Positions 48,007 to 57,352 of a stretch of 64,000 bases of DNA are shown one piece after another. Position numbers and translations under genes: made by a program. Source of the stretch: Flavisolibacter ginsengisoli DSM 18119 (GTDB lineage: Bacteria; Bacteroidota; Bacteroidia; Chitinophagales; Chitinophagaceae); contig NZ_FQUU01000001.1 of NCBI RefSeq assembly GCF_900129295.1, positions 248,001-312,000 of the forward strand, in the 5' to 3' direction. The notes below the pieces were generated by a model. The model saw only the letters and a list, made by a program, of their open reading frames with translations. It was not told the origin of the DNA and did not search any database. Every line of letters begins with the position of its first letter. The stretch's first letter is position 1.

Positions 48007-48654
48007 ATGGAAAAGATCACCATCCTTATTGCAGATGACCACACATTAGTGAGAGAAACCTGGAGTTTTATTTTAAACACAGACCCCCGTTTTAAGGTGA
48101 TTGCTGAAAGCGGAAGTGGCGAAGATGCCGTGGAACTTGCCAAGCAACTGCGTCCCCAGGTAGTCATTATGGATATCAATCTACCTGGAATGAATGGTAT
48201 TGAAGCTACCCAGTTGATCCGAAAATATTCTCCGGTTTCCAAAATCCTGGGCGTCTCTCTTCATACTCAACCCACATATGCCCGCAAGATGATCCAGAAA
48301 GGTGCTATGGGTTATGTAACCAAAAACTCTTCCCGCGAGGAAATGTTCAAAGCCATCATGGAGATCCAGAATGGCCGTAAATACATTTGTGATGAGATTA
48401 AAAACATTCTTTCCGAGCAGGTGATCAGTGGAGAAGACAATCAGAACGGGCTTAATTCCCTGTCTCAAAGAGAAATAGAGATCATTGCCTTTATCAAAAA
48501 AGGTCACTCTTCCAAAGAAATTGCGGACTCTTTGAATATTTCAGTGAAAACCGTAGAAGTGCACCGCTACAACATCCTTAAAAAGCTGAACCTTAAGAAC
48601 GCTGCTGCCCTCGTAAACTTTATAAACAACAGCCAGCTGGAATTCGAAAATTAA
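48007..48654 (+). CDS. NarL/LuxR-type response regulator
   Basis: A 215-residue regulator. The receiver has Asp10/Asp11 (IADDH), phospho-acceptor Asp56 (IMDINLPGMNG) and the Lys in VTKNSS (about 106). A LuxR-type helix-turn-helix follows (LSQREIEIIAFIKKGHSSKEIADSLNISVKTVEVHRYNILKKL, about 152-195). It is placed 6 bases behind the multi-PAS kinase, whose HisKA_3 class pairs with NarL regulators, so the two form one two-component system. Target genes are unknown. Confidence 0.94.
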   Translation: MEKITILIADDHTLVRETWSFILNTDPRFKVIAESGSGEDAVELAKQLRPQVVIMDINLPGMNGIEATQLIRKYSPVSKILGVSLHTQPTYARKMIQKGAMGYVTKNSSREEMFKAIMEIQNGRKYICDEIKNILSEQVISGEDNQNGLNSLSQREIEIIAFIKKGHSSKEIADSLNISVKTVEVHRYNILKKLNLKNAAALVNFINNSQLEFEN

Positions 48655-48718
48655 TACAGGATGCCGGTTAACTTTTGTCTCTAAAAGCAGGGACAAGGTT
48701 TACAAGCTTATCTAAATC

Positions 48719-48761
48719 ATATAATTGGTGTGCAGATGCTAAATTTGCACACCAATTATAT
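48719..48761 (+). promoter_or_regulatory. Palindrome straddling the valS -10 element
   Basis: ATAATTGGTGTGCA (48721-48734) and TGCACACCAATTAT (48746-48759) form a perfect 14-bp inverted repeat that extends to 16 bp. The central spacer contains TAAATTTG (48740-48747), an exact TAnnTTTG element. The predicted start site then lies inside the right arm, so this reads more like a DNA operator over the promoter than an RNA leader hairpin. Confidence 0.6.
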
Positions 48762-48769
48762 TTATAAGC

Positions 48770-51448
48770 ATGAGCACTACTTTATCAAAGAATTTCGAAC
48801 CCGGGACTGTAGAGGAACATTGGTACCAGCATTGGATGGACAAGGGATATTTTAAGAGTACTCCAGATGAAAGGCCTGCCTTTACAGTGGTCATTCCCCC
48901 ACCCAACGTTACAGGTGTACTGCACATGGGACATACCCTTAACGAGACCGTGCAGGATGTGCTCGTGCGCAATGCCAGGATGAATGGCTTCAATGCCTGC
49001 TGGGTGCCCGGCAGTGACCATGCTTCCATTGCCACAGAAGCCAAAGTGGTACAAATGCTTGAAAAGGAAAAAGGCATTTCCAAACATGAACTGACCAGGG
49101 AAACTTTCCTGGAACATGCCTTTGAATGGAAGGAGAAATACGGTGGTATTATCTACCACCAGATCAAAAAGCTGGGTTGCAGTGTGGACTGGGATCGGGT
49201 TACCTTTACAATGGACCAACACTACTACCAGGCAGTCATAAAAGTCTTTATTGATCTTTATAATAAAGGAATGATCTACAGGGGTGCCCGCATGATCAAC
49301 TGGGACCCCGCAGCAGAAACAGCCCTAAGCGATGAGGAAGTGGAATACAGGGATCTCCAGGGAAAGCTTTATTACGTACGATACAAAGTGGCAGGCAGCG
49401 ATGAATATATTACCATAGCCACGCAACGGCCTGAGACTATTATGGGTGATACCGCAGTTTGCGTCAACCCCACTGATGAACGCTACCAGCATTTAAAAGG
49501 AAAGAAGATCATTGTACCTCTTGTTAACCGTGAAGTACCTCTTATTTTCGATGACTATGTGGATCCCACATTTGGAACAGGCGCATTGAAAGTAACGCCA
49601 GCACATGATATCAATGACTATAATCTTGGCCTGAAACATAACCTGCCCGCTATTGATACATTGAATCCCAATGGTACCCTAAGCGAAGCTGCTGAAGTGT
49701 TTGTAGGTATGGACCGTTTTGAGGCCCGTAAAGCATCTGTTCAGCAATTAAAAGAGGAAGGTGCACTTGTAAAAGAAGAAGAATACTGCACTCGTCTTGG
49801 ATTTTCTCAAAGAACCAATGTTGTGGTGGAACCCCGCATATCTACCCAATGGTTTGTAAAAATGCGTGGCCTTGCAGATAAAGCACTGCAGGCAGTAAGT
49901 AGCGGCGAAGTAAAGATCCACCCGGAAGAACGCTTCCTGGCCACCTATAAATACTGGCTGGAGAATGTAAAAGACTGGTGCATCAGCAGGCAGCTCTGGT
50001 GGGGCCAGCGAATCCCTGCCTGGTATGATAAGGATGGCAGATTTGTAGTGGCCGCAACCGAAGATGAGGCTATAGCACTTTTTCAGTCAACCCATGCTAC
50101 CAGTATATCTAATGGCCAGCTAACACAGGATGAAGATGTGCTCGATACCTGGTTCTCGTCCTGGCTTTGGCCAATAGAAGTGTTTAACGGTATCACACAA
50201 CCGGATAATCCAGAGATCAACTATTACTATCCCACATCTGTCCTGGTAACGGGACAGGATATAATCTTCTTTTGGGTAGCCCGCATGATCATGGCTGGCG
50301 AAGAGTACATGCATCAAAAACCTTTTGATGATGTTTACTTCACAGGGATGGTGCGCGACAAGCAGGGCAGGAAAATGAGCAAGAGTCTTGGTAATTCTCC
50401 CGACCTGTTAGACCTTATCTCCCGCTTTGGTGCTGACGCCGTGCGCTTTGGCATCCTCATCTCCTCCCCCGCCGGCAACGACCTGCTTTTTGACGATAGC
50501 AGTTGTGAACAGGGCCGCAATTTTAATAACAAATTGTGGAACGCCCTAAAGCTGGTAAAGATGTGGGAAGCCAATGGAGCCATACAAAAAGATACCAAAG
50601 GTGATGATTTTGAAAAAGCTTCCCTCGCAGTGCATTGGTTTGAAACCAGGCTGGCTGAAGTGCAGGAACAACTGAAAGGCATGTATAAGGAATTCCGCCT
50701 GAGTGAAGCATTAAAAACTATCTACTCCCTGATCTGGGATGATTTCTGTAGCTGGTACCTGGAGTGGGTGAAACCACCCTATGGAGAAAAAATAGATGAG
50801 TACCTGTTGGAATCAACTATTGATTTCTTTGAGCAATTGATGCAATTATTGCATCCTTTCATGCCCTTTGTAACAGAAGAAATATACCACCATTTGCGCC
50901 AACGTGCTGATGGCGATGACCTTACTAACAAACAATTGGGAGAGGTAGGACATGCACACCAAAGAAGTACTACGTTACAGCAAAGCCAGTTAATGCAATT
51001 GGGCAGCCTGCTTAAAGAAACCATTACGGCTATAAGAGATACCAGGGCCAAAAATAATATCAAGCCTAAGGAATCCGTGAAGCTGCACATACAAACATCA
51101 GAGCAGTCAAATTACCGGCTGGCGCAACATATCATGGGAAAGCAGGTTAATGCAGCAGAAATACTTTTTACAACAGATGTTGTTCCAAATACCATTACAG
51201 TGTTAGTGGGTACAGATAAGTTTTACCTGGAAACAGAAACAGAAGTAGATCCTGCAGCACAAAAAGAACAAATGCTGAAAGACCTTGAATACCTTAAAGG
51301 CTTCCTGGTTTCCGTTGAAAAGAAGTTAAGCAATGAACGCTTTGTGCAGAATGCCAAACCTGAAGTAGTGGAAGTTGAAAGGAAGAAAAAAGCCGATGCG
51401 GAAGACAAGATCAAAGCAATTGAGGAAAGCCTGGCTTCTCTTTCTTAA
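48770..51448 (+). CDS. valS: Valyl-tRNA synthetase
   Basis: An 892-residue class I synthetase charging tRNA-Val. The HIGH motif is HMGH (52-55, within PPPNVTGVLHMGHTL) and the KMSKS motif is at 535-539. Between them lies the CP1 editing domain, with TQRPETIMGDTAVCVNP at about 218-234. The anticodon-binding domain follows, and the C-terminal coiled coil that clamps the tRNA elbow is visible (about 828-890). The length is normal for bacterial ValRS. It is expressed from a promoter with a palindromic operator candidate. Its substrate tRNA-Val(UAC) is encoded about 40 kb away in the same window. Confidence 0.98.
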   Translation: MSTTLSKNFEPGTVEEHWYQHWMDKGYFKSTPDERPAFTVVIPPPNVTGVLHMGHTLNETVQDVLVRNARMNGFNACWVPGSDHASIATEAKVVQMLEKEKGISKHELTRETFLEHAFEWKEKYGGIIYHQIKKLGCSVDWDRVTFTMDQHYYQAVIKVFIDLYNKGMIYRGARMINWDPAAETALSDEEVEYRDLQGKLYYVRYKVAGSDEYITIATQRPETIMGDTAVCVNPTDERYQHLKGKKIIVPLVNREVPLIFDDYVDPTFGTGALKVTPAHDINDYNLGLKHNLPAIDTLNPNGTLSEAAEVFVGMDRFEARKASVQQLKEEGALVKEEEYCTRLGFSQRTNVVVEPRISTQWFVKMRGLADKALQAVSSGEVKIHPEERFLATYKYWLENVKDWCISRQLWWGQRIPAWYDKDGRFVVAATEDEAIALFQSTHATSISNGQLTQDEDVLDTWFSSWLWPIEVFNGITQPDNPEINYYYPTSVLVTGQDIIFFWVARMIMAGEEYMHQKPFDDVYFTGMVRDKQGRKMSKSLGNSPDLLDLISRFGADAVRFGILISSPAGNDLLFDDSSCEQGRNFNNKLWNALKLVKMWEANGAIQKDTKGDDFEKASLAVHWFETRLAEVQEQLKGMYKEFRLSEALKTIYSLIWDDFCSWYLEWVKPPYGEKIDEYLLESTIDFFEQLMQLLHPFMPFVTEEIYHHLRQRADGDDLTNKQLGEVGHAHQRSTTLQQSQLMQLGSLLKETITAIRDTRAKNNIKPKESVKLHIQTSEQSNYRLAQHIMGKQVNAAEILFTTDVVPNTITVLVGTDKFYLETETEVDPAAQKEQMLKDLEYLKGFLVSVEKKLSNERFVQNAKPEVVEVERKKKADAEDKIKAIEESLASLS

Positions 51449-51472
51449 ATGAAAAATAAATCAGGGCAATGG

Positions 51473-52189
51473 TTATGGGAAAGCAAGAAATGACACTTGT
51501 AGCTCACCTAATCTTTTGTATCCCTTTGCATTCATGTGAATAGCATCGTGGTAATACAATTGCTTGTTATAAATATTATAGCCTCCTGTATAGAATTGAT
51601 CAAGAACCGGTATGCCATGAAGTGCACATATTTGCTTTTGCATTTCAACATACCGGTTCATTCCATTCTCATAATAAGGATCATATCCACCCCGGTCGTT
51701 AAAAGCTTTGCTTGATGTGAAAAAGTAAATAGCAGCCTGCGGATTTATCTCATAAATCCTTTTGATACAATAGTTAATTCCTCCTGCCTGGGTAGTTAAC
51801 TTAGTTGTATCATAACCATCAAATTCTGTGTAATCGGTATAATTTCCAATAGCCCTATGGTTTGTATAATCGTTTGTAGAAGCCCAAAGAATATAGATAT
51901 CAAATACGCCTGCCTCATTTACCTGTTGTTGAAGGGATTTTCCCTGCAGTGAAGAAAAGCCTGCTCCACCCACTCCATAATTTGTAATGGTCATGCCAAG
52001 GTATTTTTTCCATAAGGCTTTGGCTGTATCACTTGCCGGTATCACAGAAACTGAGCCCCCAAAGACCGCTACAGACTTTCCATAATTAAAAGATCCTTTA
52101 AGATCAGTCAATTCCATTCTGCCTTGTGAAAAGGCAGTATTCATGACTAACAGCCACAAAATGAGCATGCAATTAATCCTTACTTTCAT
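51473..52189 (-). CDS. Exported SGNH/GDSL hydrolase
   Basis: A 238-residue secreted hydrolase with a signal peptide (residues 1-22, ending AFSQ). Block I is VAVFGGSVSV, with Ser46 replacing the serine of GDS. The oxyanion Gly and Asn blocks are NYGVGGAGFSS and WASTNDYTN, and the catalytic Asp-His pair is in YYHDAIHMNAKGY near the C-terminus. Such enzymes remove acyl groups from glycans or lipids. It is convergent with valS. The substrate is unknown. Confidence 0.85.
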   Translation of the reverse strand: MKVRINCMLILWLLVMNTAFSQGRMELTDLKGSFNYGKSVAVFGGSVSVIPASDTAKALWKKYLGMTITNYGVGGAGFSSLQGKSLQQQVNEAGVFDIYILWASTNDYTNHRAIGNYTDYTEFDGYDTTKLTTQAGGINYCIKRIYEINPQAAIYFFTSSKAFNDRGGYDPYYENGMNRYVEMQKQICALHGIPVLDQFYTGGYNIYNKQLYYHDAIHMNAKGYKRLGELQVSFLAFP

Positions 52190-52268
52190 AACAAAACTGA
52201 TTTATTTCTTTCTCGTTCACATCTTATGTACCCTGGAGCTATTGAAATATACTTATTCAATGTAGCTC

Positions 52269-52739
52269 TTATAAAGCATTTCTATTGCTACTCAATTGTT
52301 CTGCCAGGCCTATTAAAATTCCTTCAGGACCACGGATGTAACAAAGCCTGTACAATTCCTGGTACTTAACCACTTCCCCGACGAGTTCCGCACCAATTTT
52401 CAGGAGCCTCGCTAAAGTGTCATCTATATCCACCACGGTAAACATAACCCGTAAATAGCCAAGTGCATTCACAGGAGCTTTGCGGTGATCAGCAATAACA
52501 GGAGGAGTTAGAAATCGCGAGAGCTCAAGCCTGCTATGTCCATCAGGTGTGACCATCATTGCAATTTCCACCTGCTGGTTTCCAAGCCCTGTAACACGGC
52601 CAGCCCATTCCCCTTCTATGGTGGCCCGCCCTTCAAGCAGAAGACCAAGCTCAGTGAAAAAAGAAATGGCCTCATCAAGCGATTCCACAACAATACCCAC
52701 ATTATCCATGCGCATTAATTTGTTATTTCCTTCAGCCAT
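52269..52739 (-). CDS. VOC/glyoxalase superfamily protein
   Basis: A 156-residue protein with two beta-alpha-beta-beta-beta modules. The first is MDNVGIVVESLDEAISFFTELGL at about 11-33, and the second starts at LGYLRVMFTVVDIDDTLARLL at about 93-113. The final strand reads YIRGPEGILIGLAEQL, carrying the usual metal-site Glu. Members include glyoxalases, dioxygenases and resistance proteins; no specific reaction can be assigned. It stands alone. Confidence 0.85.
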   Translation of the reverse strand: MAEGNNKLMRMDNVGIVVESLDEAISFFTELGLLLEGRATIEGEWAGRVTGLGNQQVEIAMMVTPDGHSRLELSRFLTPPVIADHRKAPVNALGYLRVMFTVVDIDDTLARLLKIGAELVGEVVKYQELYRLCYIRGPEGILIGLAEQLSSNRNAL

Positions 52740-53367
52740 TATTTATTGATTTATTAAGTTATTATGCCGGTTTAAACTTGTATTCATTGAAAACGATTGC
52801 CTGGATGTGGACAGTCCAATAGTTCATAATGAAAAAGCACCGGGCATAGGATAGAATTGTATTGTTGAGCATACAAAATACTAAATTTTTTGGTAATTAA
52901 AAAACCTGTGATCATCCTTTACTTATCCACATTTTGTAAATTCAACTATATCTAAATGTTAGCCCACTTATAGCTACAACCGGGCAAAGCCCGGGCTCCT
53001 TCCTATCTGAGGTATAGATACTCCGTGCTGGTACGGAGTATCTATACCGTAGCCATACCGGAGGTAGCTGGATGATAAGGAGGAGATAGTAAGGTAAAAC
53101 AAGAGAACTGAGCGTATCGGACGATGGAGGATAAAATAATAGAGGCTTTTTTGTAAAAGTTTTTTCTAAGCGTACGGTAAAATAATGCTCAATAATAACT
53201 TTTCCAGGGTCAAAGCATAAGGAAGAGAACGACTGTTACCAAAAATGGATAACAAAGGATGTGAGGCGAGGATAAAAGCAAAGAACAATCACTCATTGTA
53301 ATCATCCCAATACTGCCTTCGCCCCTTTATAAAAATCCATATAAATCATATAAATCTTTGCTCTCCC
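52740..53367. other. Non-coding gap with two perfect palindromes
   Basis: 628 bases without a credible gene. It contains the hairpins CCGGGC-aaa-GCCCGG (52980-52994) and a 16-bp stem at 53011-53048. No T-run follows either, and the rest is AT-rich sequence with no other recognised signal. Confidence 0.55.
53011..53048. repeat. 16-bp perfect palindrome (REP-like)
   Basis: GGTATAGATACTCCGT (53011-53026) and ACGGAGTATCTATACC (53033-53048) pair perfectly around a 6-base loop. A smaller GC-rich hairpin lies 16 bases upstream. It could be an interspersed REP-type or MITE-like element, or a protein-binding site. Confidence 0.6.
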
Positions 53368-56142
53368 TTAATGCTGCAACAGGTTTACTGGCAATATGAA
53401 TTCAAACCAGTTATTCCCCTTTTTATCGCGGGGATAGAAACCATCATCAAGCAGGTGGCTTACCCTGAAGCCAAAAGATACGGGCAGCTGGTTCCACCAT
53501 TTGGTGTCAAAGTACAATTCACCTCCAACACTGCGTAGATCGGCACTCTTTGTCTTCGAATTTGAATAGACACGGGCCATGTCATAAAAAATATTACCTC
53601 TCAACCGCTGGATGAAAACAATACTTGCCAGGCCAAAGTCAGGATATAGAATGGGAAAATGATAATTGCCTGCCAGTTTCCACATACGTGAGAAATAATA
53701 ATCATCGTATCCGCGGGCACCAGGAAAGTGATTGCTAAAAACAAGGTTATTGGTATCTGTTTGCTGGAAACTACCGTTCAATACAATGCTATGGTTGCCA
53801 AAAGAGGGCAGGAACACAAAACTGTTGGCATACAACTGGTACCCTTTATCTGTAAGCAGGTCCCTGTACTGGATGCCTGTTGTCCATCCCAGCTTTGGAT
53901 ATATTTGTTGCACCGCCTTTGGTAAATAATGTGACCAGGAAAGAAAATGCCTTAAATAGCTGTTATTCTTTGACAGGAAAGAATCTTTAAATAACCCTGT
54001 AGGCATTAGCCTGTTAAACACGAAGTCAGAACCAATATTGAAATTCTTGTAGGTTTTACCCTGTGTGAAATCCAGTGGAATGGAAAACCCTCCCCTAACT
54101 TCAGCCTGGTCAAGTGTCAATGTTCCCGGGGACAGATCTACATGCCTATTGTAAGTGTACTCTGCACCTGCGCTAAGCACGGGAAATAATCCTCCATAAA
54201 ATATATTCCAGCCCAAACCATGAGAATCCTCATCCTGGTTGTAACGGTAGAAAAGCTCATTGGAAAAAGTATTAAGTATATTATCACTGTACAGGCTAAA
54301 CGTAAATTCAGGATCTGCATAATCAGGCGCCCAGCTATGAAAACGAAAAAGTCCTGTTGACTGGCTGTAGCGTTTTTCTCCAAACCTGCGGTTGGTACCG
54401 CTGAGAAGATCTTTTGTATCAGCCACAGGATAAAGCAGCGTCTCTTCCTGCCAGGCAAGTGGACTGATTTCGCTGCCTGTTTTACTACCAACCACTTCAT
54501 TACGTAACCTTATACCTTCAGCTGTAAAATGAGACCACACCAGTGAATCTCCCATCACTGATGGATAATAATTCCCCGTTCTGTCATTGGTTAGCTGGTA
54601 GATCTTTTTATCCTTTAAGCCCACCGAATAGATATCATCATTAGCACCGGCATTGGAAATAAAATAAACCCTGTCATTAGCTACAAAAGTTTGTCCTAAC
54701 GTATGGCTGGAAAAAGGAACGATCTCCTCCCAACTGTTATCAGCCAGGTTCAGCAACTGCAGGGCGATCTTTGATCCGGGTGTACGTGTCGTAACCACTA
54801 CCCTGTTCTCATCAACGAAACGGGGATTACTATAATAATATTCATTAACCGAAGGAATATTTTGAAGCACGGTACCATCAGAAGCTTTCAGCACCTGTAA
54901 TTCTGTTTGTAATGAGTCATTGATATGTACCGCTATGATCTTTTCACCAGAAGGCGAAAGATCAGGAGTATAATATTTTGCTTTGCGGGTGATACGCTTT
55001 TCAGCCCCTGTGTTCACATTCATCAATATAATGTCACTGTGATCGGTCAGCGTCCATCGTGGATTGGTACTATAGCTTGTATAGGCCAACTTTCCCTTGC
55101 GATAGCTAAACCAGTCTTCCTGGCTGATATTTCGTTGATTGAGCCTGTGCTCACCTTTGCTATCCCTTATATAAAATGCAGGAATTTTATTATAGGCCGT
55201 TTTGAAATAAAGCAATGAATCCTTCGATATGTATTGCGGGAAATAATAGTTGGCCACACGGGTATGTGTACTCGCTCTTGTATCCTTGTTTACTCCCAGC
55301 TTTTCCCTATAGTATTGAAAGGCATCGTTGCGAAAGGTCTTATAATCTACTCCGGAATATTTTTTTACAGCACGCTGAAAGGGATAGAATAAACCTTTAA
55401 AAGCACTCGCATCCTGTGTCACCTTTCCCCAGAATTCGGGTCCATATTTTAAATAGCCATAGTTGGCCAGCAGGTAACCTAGTTGATAATGATCCGGCAC
55501 ATAATCTTTCATGGAACCATTGCGCAGTTTCATCCAGCTATAGTTCTTTCCTTCCAGCCAAAGACTGTTGTATCCACTTAAAAACAAAGGAAGCCTTCCC
55601 CTGCCCTGCTCTGTATAAGCCGTTTCTGCATGCACTGCATCACCTTCAAAGAACCAATCAGGGATGCTCAGTGCATTGGCCAGCGCCAATCCCTGCTCAC
55701 CAAATAAATAATAAAATCCTTTGCTCAACCCGTGATTAAAATTGCTGTATTGTTGCACATGGCGGTATTCGTGCAAGGCAAGGTTTTCATGCCAGGGTAG
55801 GTTGCCAAACTCCAGGTTGTTCGATGCAGGAACCAAATAGTATTCACTCCGAAAAGGTGCCAGCCCTACATAACCATTAGCAAGGGTAGTCCGGCTTTGA
55901 AGGACCACGTTGATCTTGCGCAGTTTATTGCCTAAAGAGAAAGTTTTATCTGCAGCCTGCCTGTGAATCAATGTGGCTATACGTTCAGCCTCAGCTTCAG
56001 CTCCTTTTGTATAAATGATACGTGCTGTATCAGTATTGATCTGTTTCCACCTGGTTGATGGAGGAAATCCCCCAAAATTCTGCGCCAATGCTATTGAACA
56101 CATTCCAAGGCATAGAGCTAAAATAGCACCTTTCATTTTCAT
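53368..56142 (-). CDS. Exported gluzincin-like metalloprotease, beta-propeller and outer-membrane barrel protein
   Basis: A 924-residue envelope protein; the start at 56142 (MKMKGAILALCLG) gives a normal signal peptide ending in ALAQ, whereas the upstream in-frame ATG does not. The N-terminal part has the zinc-binding HEYRH (124-128) and, 38 residues later, WFFEGDAVHAE (Glu166), the layout of peptidase-MA/M1-like gluzincins. The middle (about 310-600) holds TolB/WD-like propeller repeats (for example YTPDLSPSGEKIIAVHIN and NPRFVDENRVVVTT). The C-terminal third looks like an outer-membrane barrel, with an Omp85-like FPGARGYDDYYF segment. It is probably a surface-anchored protease or assembly factor; activity is not shown. 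Confidence 0.8.
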   Translation of the reverse strand: MKMKGAILALCLGMCSIALAQNFGGFPPSTRWKQINTDTARIIYTKGAEAEAERIATLIHRQAADKTFSLGNKLRKINVVLQSRTTLANGYVGLAPFRSEYYLVPASNNLEFGNLPWHENLALHEYRHVQQYSNFNHGLSKGFYYLFGEQGLALANALSIPDWFFEGDAVHAETAYTEQGRGRLPLFLSGYNSLWLEGKNYSWMKLRNGSMKDYVPDHYQLGYLLANYGYLKYGPEFWGKVTQDASAFKGLFYPFQRAVKKYSGVDYKTFRNDAFQYYREKLGVNKDTRASTHTRVANYYFPQYISKDSLLYFKTAYNKIPAFYIRDSKGEHRLNQRNISQEDWFSYRKGKLAYTSYSTNPRWTLTDHSDIILMNVNTGAEKRITRKAKYYTPDLSPSGEKIIAVHINDSLQTELQVLKASDGTVLQNIPSVNEYYYSNPRFVDENRVVVTTRTPGSKIALQLLNLADNSWEEIVPFSSHTLGQTFVANDRVYFISNAGANDDIYSVGLKDKKIYQLTNDRTGNYYPSVMGDSLVWSHFTAEGIRLRNEVVGSKTGSEISPLAWQEETLLYPVADTKDLLSGTNRRFGEKRYSQSTGLFRFHSWAPDYADPEFTFSLYSDNILNTFSNELFYRYNQDEDSHGLGWNIFYGGLFPVLSAGAEYTYNRHVDLSPGTLTLDQAEVRGGFSIPLDFTQGKTYKNFNIGSDFVFNRLMPTGLFKDSFLSKNNSYLRHFLSWSHYLPKAVQQIYPKLGWTTGIQYRDLLTDKGYQLYANSFVFLPSFGNHSIVLNGSFQQTDTNNLVFSNHFPGARGYDDYYFSRMWKLAGNYHFPILYPDFGLASIVFIQRLRGNIFYDMARVYSNSKTKSADLRSVGGELYFDTKWWNQLPVSFGFRVSHLLDDGFYPRDKKGNNWFEFILPVNLLQH

Positions 56143-56224
56143 GGAAAAAAGATACAACTGTTCGTGCAAATGAATTCAAATACAAAAGCAAAGCAAATAT
56201 CAGGATGAAAAAAATACTGCTATG

Positions 56225-56527
56225 CTAATTATTGGCATGTATGCTTAGCTTTTTAGCAATCTCTTCTCCAATGGATTCTGATGAATATCCATACCCGTTT
56301 ACCAACACACCTTTTAACCCGGTTTTTGATTCAATACCATACACAATGGCTTCATCACCCGGATCGCTGTTGCCTTCAAAACGGATCACTTCCTTTATTT
56401 CAAAATCTTCTGCTGAAAACTTCCTGGTGTTGCAGATAATGCAATTTTCCTGGAGATTGAAGTCTTCTGTATAACCTTTCTTTCTTAGCTCTTCGAGGGC
56501 ATGCGCCACAGAATCGTATTGATACAT
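56225..56527 (-). CDS. Conserved small Bacteroidota protein (often mislabelled PRPP synthetase)
   Basis: A 100-residue soluble protein read from the ATG at 56527 (MYQYDSVAHALEELRKKGYTEDF), 5 bases after the SIMPL stop; an upstream in-frame ATG would overlap that gene. The motif set EELRKKGYTEDFNL, a CIIC pair, DFEIKEVIRFEGNSDPGDEAIVY and GLKGVLVNGYG is that of a short family common in Bacteroidota. Databases often call it phosphoribosylpyrophosphate synthetase, but no PRPP-binding motif is present. The function is unknown. Confidence 0.8.
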   Translation of the reverse strand: MYQYDSVAHALEELRKKGYTEDFNLQENCIICNTRKFSAEDFEIKEVIRFEGNSDPGDEAIVYGIESKTGLKGVLVNGYGYSSESIGEEIAKKLSIHANN

Positions 56528-56532
56528 AAGTT

Positions 56533-57261
56533 TTAATTTACCTGGTAATCGCATTTCAATGTTATGGAAGCCGTCTTTTCCTTTGCTGAAGTATTAAATA
56601 CGCCTCCATAGCTGTAATCTTCATTGGAATTTTTACCAGTGATCTGGAAAACGCCCATGTTGGCCTTCTTCACCCTTCCCAGGCTGGCTTCTGAATTTTT
56701 CGCAATGCTTTCAGCTCTTTGCCTGGCATCCGCGGCTGCCCTGGCCAGCAAATCGATCTTTAACTCATTTAAACCTGAGTAATAATAAGCAGGCGGAGTA
56801 GAGTTTAATTCGATGCCCTTCTGAAGCAGACCTGTTATCTCTCTTGAAAGCTTTTCCACGATGGGTATATTACGCGAGTCAACGGTTACAGTTCCGGTAA
56901 GGTTATAGCCACTGAATCGGGTGCCAATGCTGCGGCCATTATTATCAAAGATGGTTTCATAGTTCCTTTGCATATCCACCGAGCTGAATAAGATGGAACT
57001 ATCGGCAATGCCGGCATTGTTTAAATAGTTTTTGATTTCACTCTCATCGGCTTTCAGTTGCGCATAGGCGCTTTTCAGATCTGAGCCAGAACGTGTAAAT
57101 GTTCCTTTCCATACGATCTGGTCAGAAACAAAATCTTTTTCAGCAAGCCCGGTAACAGTAATGGTTTCACCGGAACGAAACTTATACTTCAGTGTAGCCG
57201 CGGCAAGCAGGGTACAAATAATAACAGCAATAGCGACGATAAGAAAACCAATATAACGCAT
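56533..57261 (-). CDS. SIMPL-domain (DUF541) membrane-anchored protein
   Basis: A 242-residue protein with an uncleaved N-terminal helix (about 4-24) that anchors it to the inner membrane, facing the periplasm. The SIMPL fold is shown by ITVTGLAEKDFVSDQIVWKGTF at the start, SGYNLTGTVTVDSRNIPIVEKL in the middle and the helix LLARAAADARQRAESIAKNSEASLGRVKKA, followed by the final strands ITLKCDYQVN. The family includes BP26 and YggE, linked to oxidative stress. It lies just before the small conserved gene, probably in one operon. Confidence 0.88.
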   Translation of the reverse strand: MRYIGFLIVAIAVIICTLLAAATLKYKFRSGETITVTGLAEKDFVSDQIVWKGTFTRSGSDLKSAYAQLKADESEIKNYLNNAGIADSSILFSSVDMQRNYETIFDNNGRSIGTRFSGYNLTGTVTVDSRNIPIVEKLSREITGLLQKGIELNSTPPAYYYSGLNELKIDLLARAAADARQRAESIAKNSEASLGRVKKANMGVFQITGKNSNEDYSYGGVFNTSAKEKTASITLKCDYQVN

Positions 57262-57352
57262 AAGAGATAGTAATGAGTTGGAACAATTTACGAAATAATA
57301 AAAACTGGTGCGCCAACAAGTCCTTGTTTAACATTTTGTAGTACAGCGAGGC

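Noticed and set aside
48719-48761. Palindrome before valS as terminator of the upstream two-component operon
   Set aside because: No T-run follows it, and a consensus -10 element sits in its centre; an operator fits better.
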